NCBI RefSeq assembly: GCF_039729195.1
Contig: NZ_CP155796.1
Location: forward strand, 1,922,001-1,986,000
DNA length: 64,000 nt
From: Mycobacterium sp. DL
Lineage (GTDB): Bacteria > Actinomycetota > Actinomycetes > Mycobacteriales > Mycobacteriaceae
Reading direction: 5' to 3'
Shown here: one piece after another, positions 45,410 to 52,746 of the stretch
Layout of the letters: each line of letters begins with the position of its first letter
Numbering within the stretch: the stretch's first letter is position 1
Program-made: the position numbers and the translations under genes
Notes under the pieces: generated by a model
The model's input: only the letters and a program-made list of their open reading frames with translations
Told to the model about the DNA's origin: nothing
Databases searched by the model: none

Positions 45410-46500
45410 ACTTTTGCCGCGCACGGCGTCAGCCCCCGCGTGGCCGGCCCCTCCAGCAGTTCGCCGTCGGGTGCGAAGCGTGAACTGTGCAGCGGACATT
45501 CCCACGCCCGATCCGCGTCGTTCCATCGCACGACGCCGCCGAGGTGCGGGCACACCGGGGATACCGAGTGGGCGACACCGCCGACCACGCTGTCGGCATG
45601 CATGTTCCACGGGGGTCCGCTGGCAACGCCGCCCCCGTCGCCGGGCGGCTGAGAACCACCGGCCCACGGGCTCACCCAACCTTTCGCCAGGTTCAGGCCG
45701 ACCTCGAGGTTGGCCTGTAGTGCCGTGGTCACTCCTGCCAGTTCGCCTGTGCGCCAACTGGCGAACGCAGCGGACCAGTCCATCCGTCCGCCGAGGATCC
45801 GACTGGTCAGCGCCAGTGCCGCAGCGACGCCATTGGACATTCCCCACTTGTCGAATCCCGTTGCCACATAGATGGTGTCGAGGCCGGGGAGCAGCGGCCC
45901 GACATAGGGAAGCTCGTCGATCGGGGTGTAGTCCTGAGCCGACCAGAAATGGGTCTGCACCGCCCCGGGGTAGTGCAGTCGCGCCCAGCGGGTCAACTCC
46001 TCGATGCCGCGCGACGGCGCGGCGGACCGCCCGACGGTATGGCCGGCACCACCGACGATGAGCTTGTCGCCGTCGGCCGTCGGCGCGTAGCGCACCGATC
46101 GGGTCGGCGAGTCCACCGACAGGAACATCGGCCTGGTCACGTCGCCGGGCACATCGAAGGCCAGGCAGTAGGACCGCTGGGGCTTCACCCGGGCGAAGAA
46201 CGCGCCGCGGTCGAGAATGGGAACTCCGGTGGCGAGGATGCACCGCGGCGCGGAGATCCGGGTCCCGAAAGACTGCCGTTCGTCGTCGGTCGACAGGCGC
46301 ACCTCGATCCGCAACGGACTGCGTCCCGACACGGCGTGCACCCGCGCTCCGGCGATGACCAGGCCACCGTGCGCCTCGAGTTCCTCCGCGAGCCGCTGCA
46401 GCAGCGGCATCGGATCGATCTGTGCCTGCGCAGCCAACCTGACGCCGCCGTGGAACGGGAACGGAACGTCGGCCTCGTCGCACCAAAACCGATCCACGGA
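45410..46500 (-). pseudogene. FAD-dependent oxidoreductase with Rieske domain, decayed
   Basis: The minus strand encodes the C-terminal two-thirds of a DAO-type oxidoreductase: HGGVRLAAQAQIDPMPLLQR, RCILATGVPILDRG, YVATGFDKWGMSNGVAAALA. It ends in a Rieske site, VCPHLGGVVRWN and CPLHSSRF (CxH and CxxH). The N-terminal FAD-binding GxGxxG third is absent; upstream sequence in all frames is unrelated and is taken by the start of the sensor-kinase gene. At the other end the stop is lost, apparently by a small shift near 45425, where a TGA lies in the adjacent frame. The frame then runs on antisense through two plus-strand genes. I judge it non-functional. Confidence 0.75.
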
Positions 46501-46674
46501 TACGGGTGTGATCGGTGAGGCGATGACAGAATGGGCGCACCGTGGCGCGCGCCGCAGACAGGTGGGTGTGTGTGCGAGCCACGGATCGGGTAACCGGCGC
46601 CGGTAGGACGTTCCAGAAGGTTGTCCATGTAGACGGGATGTTCGTGATGTGGCGGTGCAGTGGCACGGTCGTCG

Positions 46675-49600
46675 ATGGCTGAGGTGAGTCCCGAGAGCTC
46701 GTCCACAGCGGAGGTTTTTGCAGCCGGGGGTGCCGTCGGACGCGATCACGCGCAGGTGAATTGGGCGGCGACCCCGCTCGGCACGCCTGAGCTGTGGCCG
46801 CAGAGCCTGCAGACGGCAGTGAGCATCCTGCTGTCCACACGGTTTCCGATGTGGATGGCCTGGGGCCCGGAGTTGACGTTCTTCTGCAACGACGCGTATC
46901 GCCGCGACACCCTGGGGCGCAAGTACCCGTGGGCACTGGGACGACCGGCCAGCGAGGTGTGGGCCGAAGTCTGGAGCGATGTCAGCCCACGCGTGGAACG
47001 GGTCCTGTCGACAGGAGAGGCCACGTGGGACACCTCCCTGCTGCTGCTTCTCCAGCGCTCGGGCTATCCGGAGGAGACCTACCACACCTTCTCCTACAGC
47101 CCGCTGCGCGACGACGATGCCCGGGTCGTCGGCATGCTCTGTGTTGTCAGCGAAGACACGCTGCAGGTGATCGGCGAGCGGCGCATGGCCACCCTGAGAG
47201 ACCTGGGCTCCGACCCGAGCGTGGTGCGCAACGAAAGCGAGATCCTGAGCTTCGCCGGCCGGCAGCTCCGTCAGAATCTACGTGACCTGCCCTTCACGCT
47301 GACCTATCTGTTCGACGACGCCGGCGACGCGCGCCTGGTCGGTACCAGTGGGATCCCGGCGGGCCATCCGGTAGCGCCGGAGGTCCAGACGGCGGGCGGC
47401 GGCGGCCGCTGGCCGATGGACGCACCGGCGAACGGGGAGTCGGTGCTCGTCGACCTCGGCGCAGCGGCCTACCCCGATCTGCCGACCGGAGACTGGAGTG
47501 AGCCGCCGTCGCAGGCGCTCGTCGTTCCCCTTCTGCAGCAAGGCGGTTCCCCCAGTGGGTTCCTGGTGGCGGCACTGAATCGGTATCGCCCGCTGGATGA
47601 GGGGTACCGCGGGTTCGTGACCCTCGTCGCCGGGCACATCGCCGCCGGCATCGGGCTGGCCCGCAGTTACCGCGTTCAGCAGCGGCGAGCAGAGGAACTC
47701 GCCGAGCTCGACAGAGCCAAGACGACCTTCTTCTCCAACGTCAGTCACGAGTTCCGCACCCCGCTCACACTGATTCTCGATCCCGTCGCCGAGCTGCGCC
47801 AGGCCGAGGATGTCGGGGAACGAACACGCCAGGAGCTCGACGTGGTGTGGCGCAACGGGTTACGCCTGACGAAGTTGGTCAACACGCTTCTGGAGTTCTC
47901 ACGCATCGAAGCCGGTCGAACGCAGGCACGCTACGAGCCTGTCGACCTCGCCACCACCACCGCCGAGCTCGCGGGCGTCTTCCGGTCAGCGGTCGAGCGC
48001 GCGGGTCTCAGGCTCGCGGTGGACTGCCCCTCGTTGGGCGAACCGGTCTACATCGACCGCGACATGTGGGAGAAGGTGGTGTTCAACCTGCTGTCCAACG
48101 CGCTGAAATTCACCTTCGAGGGCGCCATCTCGATCGACGCGCGACGTGAAGCGCACCATGCGGTGATCGTGTTCTCCGACAGCGGGATCGGTGTGTCCGC
48201 CGACGAGATTCCCCGGCTCTTCGAGCGGTTCCACCGTATCGAGAACGCCCGGGCGCGCTCGCATGAGGGAAGCGGGATCGGGCTCGCGCTCGTCAAGGAA
48301 CTGGTCGGGTTGCACGGGGGAACCATCGAGGCCGAGAGCACCGAGGGGGTGGGGACCAGCTTCACCGTGCGGTTGCCCTTCGGGACCGCGCATCTACCGG
48401 ACGATGCCGTCGTCGCGCCGAGCACACAGACCGGGCCGGGCAGCAACACCGCTGAAACCTACGTGCAGGAAGCGCTGCGGTGGAGCACCACCGACGAGGC
48501 ATCCGAACAGGTCGACGGCGCGCCAGGCTTGCCGGGCAACGCCCGCACAACCGGGCGGCCGGTGCGGGTGCTGATCGCCGATGACAATGCCGACATGCGC
48601 GACTATCTGACCCGACTGCTGCGAGCCGACGGATACGCGGTGCACGCCGTCGCCGATGGACAGCAGGCGTTGGACAGCGTCCGTGTCACTCCGCCCGACA
48701 TCGTGATCAGCGACGTGATGATGCCGCGACTGGACGGCCTGGAGTTGGTGGCGGCATTGCGCGCCGACCGTCGCACCTCCGCGGTGCCGGTGCTGCTGCT
48801 GTCCGCCCGCGCCGGCCAGGAGGCATCCATCGGCGGTCTACAGGCCGGTGCCGACGACTACCTGGTCAAGCCGTTCGCCGCGGCCGAACTGCTCGCCCGG
48901 GTGCGCGGCAACGTCGAACTCGCACGGTTGCGCGAGCACCACTCGCAGTGGCGCTCCGCCCTTGTCGATTCGCTGCAGGAAGCCTTCTTCGTCTGCGACG
49001 AGGACGGCGCCGTCATCGAGATCAACGCCGCGTTCACCGACATCCTCGGCTTCGGCGTCGACGGTCTGCCCTATCCGCCACTGCATCCGTGGTGGCCGTC
49101 GGCGCACGGCGACTCCGAAGCCCACCGGCAGTTCACCGACGCTTTCGGTCAGCTGATGGAACAGGCGAGCGGCAGCCTGGCTGCGGTCCCGGTCACGCAT
49201 CGCGACGGCCATCGGCTCTGGGTCAACGCCACCTTCAGCCACACCGCCGATCCCGTCACCGGTCGCCAGGTCACGGTCGGGACCCTGCGGGACGTCACCG
49301 CCGAACGGTACGTCGTACAGCGCCAGACGGCGCTGGCGTCGCTCAACGAGCGGCTCGTCCAGGCCGACACCCTCGACGACGCGGTCCAGGGTGCGGCGGA
49401 CGTGCTGTGCCGGGTGTGGGATGCGCGGCGGGTGCGGGCGGTGACATTTCCTTCGCCGCACTCCGGAAGCGGGCCCGTCCCGCAGTTGCTCTTCGCCGGA
49501 GAGGGATCCGCAGATTGGCAGGGTCTACCACCGCGCACGCGGGAGGCGGTCACGTCGCTTCGTGACGGCGAACTGCTGGTCCCCGTCACAGGGGTGCCCG

Positions 49601-50838
49601 GTGAAGCCGCGATCGCTCTGCAACACCCCCAAGGCGTGCTGGTGGTGCTCATCGAACTCGACGACCAACGGCCCTTCACGTCGGAGGAACACACCCTGCT
49701 CACCGTGCTCGCCGGGCGCCTCGGTCAGGGCCTGCAGCGCGTACACCAGGTCGACCAGCAGCGGGAGACGGCCCTGGCGCTGCAGCACGCGATCCTCGGG
49801 CCCGCGGTGTCCGCCGGTTTTGCGGTGCGCTACCAGCCCGCAGCCAGTCCGCTGCAGGTGGGCGGCGACTGGTACGACGTGGTGGATCTCGACGACGGTC
49901 GGATCGGGCTGATCGTCGGCGACTGCGTCGGTCACGGCCTGGCGGCCGCGGCGGTCATGGGCCAACTCCGCAGCGCTGCCCGTGCACTGTTGCTGGAGCG
50001 TCCCAGCCCCGCCGCCGCACTGTCGGCTGTTGACCGGTTCGCAGCGCGGATCCCGGCCGCACGATGCACGACGGCGTTCTGCGCGGTGCTCGATCCGGAA
50101 ACAGGTGACCTTGCGTATTCGTGTGCGGGGCATCCACCGCCGATCCTGGTGCGGCCCGATCGCACCCGCGTCCTGCTCGAGGATGCGCAGTCGGTGCCAC
50201 TCGGGCTGGCCACGGACCGACCCCGACCCGAAGCACACACCACCATGGGGCCGCGGTCCACGTTGCTGCTCTACACCGATGGTCTGGTGGAGCGCCGCAG
50301 TGAAGCGATCGACGACGGTATCGCCCGCGCCGCCGAAGTTATGGAGGGTCACGGCGAGGGGACCTTGGAGGACCTGGCCGCGTTGATCATGACGCGGTTG
50401 GCGCCCGACGACGGATACCAGGACGACGTCGCGCTGCTGCTGTATCGCCAGCCCGCACCGCTGGAGATGCAATTGGCACCCGACGTCGGCGAGCTCGCCC
50501 CCAGCCGGGCGGCGCTGCGGGGCTGGCTGACCCGGGCCGGTCTCAATTCCGAGCAGACCCTCGACGTGCTGATCGCCACCGGGGAGGCGCTGGCCAACGC
50601 CATCGAGCACGGCCACCGGCACTCGTCGACAGACACCGCGAGCAGGGTGACCCTGCGGGCGACCGCGGTGGCGGACCAGTTGGATGTCACCATCGTCGAC
50701 ACCGGCACCTGGAAAACTCCGGTCGAGGCCGCCCACCGCGGTCGGGGCATCGCCCTCATGCGGGGCCTGATGCATGATGTGTCGATCGAACCGCAGGCCG
50801 GCGGCACGACGGTACACATGCGCTCAAGGATTGTTTGA
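46675..50838 (+). CDS. Hybrid sensor kinase/REC/PP2C phosphatase/anti-sigma kinase
   Basis: This 1387-residue multidomain protein reads: PAS-like (20-165), GAF-like (180-335), HisKA with FFSNVSHEFRTPLTLIL (His358), HATPase (NLLSNALKFT, GSGIGLALVKEL), receiver (LIADDNADMRDYL, Asp680, KPF at 732-734), PAS (760-880), GAF, SpoIIE/PP2C phosphatase (GGDWYDVVDLDDG, VGDCVGHG, YTDGLVERR, DDVALLLYR) and a C-terminal RsbW-like HATPase (ATGEALANAIEHGH). It joins a two-component kinase to both halves of a partner switch. The stop overlaps the ATG of a STAS protein, its probable substrate. ATG 46675 is used; GTG 46660 is possible. No transmembrane segment is seen. Confidence 0.92.
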   Translation: MAEVSPESSSTAEVFAAGGAVGRDHAQVNWAATPLGTPELWPQSLQTAVSILLSTRFPMWMAWGPELTFFCNDAYRRDTLGRKYPWALGRPASEVWAEVWSDVSPRVERVLSTGEATWDTSLLLLLQRSGYPEETYHTFSYSPLRDDDARVVGMLCVVSEDTLQVIGERRMATLRDLGSDPSVVRNESEILSFAGRQLRQNLRDLPFTLTYLFDDAGDARLVGTSGIPAGHPVAPEVQTAGGGGRWPMDAPANGESVLVDLGAAAYPDLPTGDWSEPPSQALVVPLLQQGGSPSGFLVAALNRYRPLDEGYRGFVTLVAGHIAAGIGLARSYRVQQRRAEELAELDRAKTTFFSNVSHEFRTPLTLILDPVAELRQAEDVGERTRQELDVVWRNGLRLTKLVNTLLEFSRIEAGRTQARYEPVDLATTTAELAGVFRSAVERAGLRLAVDCPSLGEPVYIDRDMWEKVVFNLLSNALKFTFEGAISIDARREAHHAVIVFSDSGIGVSADEIPRLFERFHRIENARARSHEGSGIGLALVKELVGLHGGTIEAESTEGVGTSFTVRLPFGTAHLPDDAVVAPSTQTGPGSNTAETYVQEALRWSTTDEASEQVDGAPGLPGNARTTGRPVRVLIADDNADMRDYLTRLLRADGYAVHAVADGQQALDSVRVTPPDIVISDVMMPRLDGLELVAALRADRRTSAVPVLLLSARAGQEASIGGLQAGADDYLVKPFAAAELLARVRGNVELARLREHHSQWRSALVDSLQEAFFVCDEDGAVIEINAAFTDILGFGVDGLPYPPLHPWWPSAHGDSEAHRQFTDAFGQLMEQASGSLAAVPVTHRDGHRLWVNATFSHTADPVTGRQVTVGTLRDVTAERYVVQRQTALASLNERLVQADTLDDAVQGAADVLCRVWDARRVRAVTFPSPHSGSGPVPQLLFAGEGSADWQGLPPRTREAVTSLRDGELLVPVTGVPGEAAIALQHPQGVLVVLIELDDQRPFTSEEHTLLTVLAGRLGQGLQRVHQVDQQRETALALQHAILGPAVSAGFAVRYQPAASPLQVGGDWYDVVDLDDGRIGLIVGDCVGHGLAAAAVMGQLRSAARALLLERPSPAAALSAVDRFAARIPAARCTTAFCAVLDPETGDLAYSCAGHPPPILVRPDRTRVLLEDAQSVPLGLATDRPRPEAHTTMGPRSTLLLYTDGLVERRSEAIDDGIARAAEVMEGHGEGTLEDLAALIMTRLAPDDGYQDDVALLLYRQPAPLEMQLAPDVGELAPSRAALRGWLTRAGLNSEQTLDVLIATGEALANAIEHGHRHSSTDTASRVTLRATAVADQLDVTIVDTGTWKTPVEAAHRGRGIALMRGLMHDVSIEPQAGGTTVHMRSRIV

Positions 50839-51146
50839 TGGTCACACCGCTGGGCTTGACGACCGACAGCCGAGATGACGGATCGCTTGTCGTCCGCGCG
50901 ACGGGCGAGCTCGACCTGAGCAACATCGACATGTTCTCCGAAGCCTTGACCGACGCAAGGAAGGCAAGTGCTGATCATCACCAGCTCACTATTGATCTCA
51001 GCGGCGTCGACTACCTGGACAGCCGCGCGATCAGCGTGCTGTTCGACCACGCCGAGAACGTCGAGATCACAGTGAATCCGATCCTGATGCCCGTCCTGAA
51101 GATCAGTGGCCTCACCGAGGTGGCCACAGTGAGGCCCGCCCCATGA
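50838..51146 (+). CDS. STAS-domain anti-anti-sigma factor
   Basis: The 102-residue single STAS domain has VVRATGELDLSNIDMFSEAL and TIDLSGVDYLDSRAISVLF. The DSR serine is the usual phosphorylation site of SpoIIAA/RsbV proteins. In a partner switch the RsbW-like domain phosphorylates it and the PP2C domain dephosphorylates it; both domains are in the preceding protein, and the genes overlap by one base. The freed protein would bind an anti-sigma factor encoded elsewhere. Its stop overlaps the start of the proteasome-like gene (ATGA). Confidence 0.9.
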   Translation: MVTPLGLTTDSRDDGSLVVRATGELDLSNIDMFSEALTDARKASADHHQLTIDLSGVDYLDSRAISVLFDHAENVEITVNPILMPVLKISGLTEVATVRPAP

Positions 51147-51838
51147 CTGTTGTCCTTGCCGTGCTGTGCGCCAACGGAATCGTGGTGGCATCCGATTCGC
51201 AGATCACCGATCCGGGCAGGGGGCTGTCCTATCCGGCGCAGAAGCTGCACGCGTTGGGCGAGCACGCCGCCTGGGGCGGCAGCGGATCCCGTGCGGTGCT
51301 CTACGACATCGAGCAGATCTTCAACGATGAAGCCGACGCTGTCGTCGAGGCCAAGAACCTCGGGCACGCACTGCAGTCCAGGGTGCTGCCGGTGCTCAAG
51401 CATCACTACGAGAACTTCATCTCCGAGGTGCCCGGCCAGGAAGCGGCCGGCACTCCGGCCACCTACGTCCTCGCCGCCGGCTACTCCGGGGACGAACCGT
51501 TCATCATCGACCTCGATCCGAACGGACTGATCGGGCACCACGAGGAAACCGGATTCCAGGCGATCGGCAGTGGAGCCCCGATGGCTCAGCAGGCCCACGC
51601 CCTGCTCGCGCACTTCCAGATGGCGGAACGTGATGTCGACTACGGCGTGGTGGCCGCGCTTCGGGTGCTCGACGCGCTGGACGCCTCGTCACCCAGCGTC
51701 GGAGGTCCGATGGACATCTGCCGGATCACGCCGGAGGGCGCGACGCATCTCAGTCCCGATGAGGTCGAGGACGTTCGACGGCAGGTGCAGCGATGGGTCG
51801 AACTCGAACACCGGGCGCTCGACGAACTGTTCGGTTAG
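51143..51838 (+). CDS. Proteasome-fold Ntn hydrolase
   Basis: The 231-residue protein starts MTVVLAVLCANGIVVASDSQ. If Met is removed, Thr1, Asp17 and Lys33 (YPAQKLHAL) fall exactly at the catalytic numbering of 20S beta subunits and HslV. AIGSGAPMAQQAHALL supplies the GSG/Ser129-type motif. It is not the PrcB of mycobacteria: there is no propeptide, and no PrcA or Mpa/ARC gene is near. It resembles stand-alone proteasome homologues such as Anbu or HslV-like proteins in style. The ATGA overlap with the STAS gene makes it the third gene of a signalling operon, so a regulated peptidase or amidase is inferred. Its substrate is unknown. Confidence 0.8.
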   Translation: MTVVLAVLCANGIVVASDSQITDPGRGLSYPAQKLHALGEHAAWGGSGSRAVLYDIEQIFNDEADAVVEAKNLGHALQSRVLPVLKHHYENFISEVPGQEAAGTPATYVLAAGYSGDEPFIIDLDPNGLIGHHEETGFQAIGSGAPMAQQAHALLAHFQMAERDVDYGVVAALRVLDALDASSPSVGGPMDICRITPEGATHLSPDEVEDVRRQVQRWVELEHRALDELFG

Positions 51839-52593
51839 ATGATCAGGCCCCAGGCCGCGAAGTAGTGGCACAGCGCCGCCGCTGCGGTGAAAGCGTGGAA
51901 GAACTCGTGGTGGCCGAAAGTCTGTGGCCACGGATTCGGCCAGCGTAGGCCGTAACAGATGGCGCCGATGTTGTAGAGCACGCCGCCGAGGATCAGCAGT
52001 GCGACCACCGGCCACCCTGCGCCGTCGACCAGCGTTCCGGCGAACCAGATCGCGGAGTAGCCCAGCAGCAGGTACAGCGGTAGCCCGACCCAGCGCGGGG
52101 CCGACGGCCAGAACATCTTGAGGACGACGCCGGCGGCCGCGCCCGACCACACCATGGTCAGGGCCTGCGCGCCGGTGTGCGGCGGCATCGCCAACATCGC
52201 GAAGGGCGTGTAACTGGCGGCGATGAACACGAAGATCACCGAGTGGTCGATGCGCATCATCCACTTCTCCGTCGCCGGAGACTTCCAGTCGACGCGGTGG
52301 TACGCAGCGCTGATGCCGAACATCGCCACGATGCCGACGGCGTAGATCAGGGTGGCGAGCCCGGCCTTGGGTGACACCGTGAGCCAGGCGACCGGCACCA
52401 GTGCCGCCCCGGCCACGATCGCGGTGGCGGCCGAGTAGAGGTGAATCCAGCCCCTGGCGCGCGGGGTGTGGAGGAAATCGGTGATGGTGTCGGCGACGAC
52501 CTGGGGCAGATCGTCGTCGATGAGATCGGTGTCGTCGTGAGCATGGCCGGCGGCGAACACCGGAGCCGTGAAATCGGCTGGCCGGGACGTCAC
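51835..52593 (-). CDS. Hemolysin III (TrhA/YqfA) family membrane protein
   Basis: About 252 residues with seven membrane helices. The family motifs are visible: AAYHRVDW after helix 2, RIDHSVIFVFIAASYTPF, and the C-terminal GHHEFFHAFTAAAALCHYF with conserved His residues that bind zinc in related PAQR proteins. In mycobacteria the relative is Rv1085c. The function in bacteria is poorly known (membrane homeostasis). The start is uncertain: GTG 52593 gives a normal length, while GTG 52713 would add 40 poorly conserved residues. It is convergent with the Ntn-hydrolase gene with a 4-base overlap. Confidence 0.88.
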   Translation of the reverse strand: MTSRPADFTAPVFAAGHAHDDTDLIDDDLPQVVADTITDFLHTPRARGWIHLYSAATAIVAGAALVPVAWLTVSPKAGLATLIYAVGIVAMFGISAAYHRVDWKSPATEKWMMRIDHSVIFVFIAASYTPFAMLAMPPHTGAQALTMVWSGAAAGVVLKMFWPSAPRWVGLPLYLLLGYSAIWFAGTLVDGAGWPVVALLILGGVLYNIGAICYGLRWPNPWPQTFGHHEFFHAFTAAAALCHYFAAWGLII

Positions 52594-52746
52594 GGGAGGC
52601 TTCTCGGCGATGAACGGTGGGTCAGGACGCCTCCATTGTCGATGGCGGGACCAAGCATAGAGGTGTTGTGACGGCTGCAGGGCCGCCGCCACGCCTGTCG
52701 CCACATGCGTCACAGGGTGTTCATCGGCAGTCCACCCCGGGATCGA

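Noticed and set aside
44653..47085. An 810-codon minus-strand frame
   Set aside because: Only about 45410-46500 resembles a protein (decayed FAD/Rieske enzyme). The rest is antisense to the DUF4242, SRPBCC and sensor genes.
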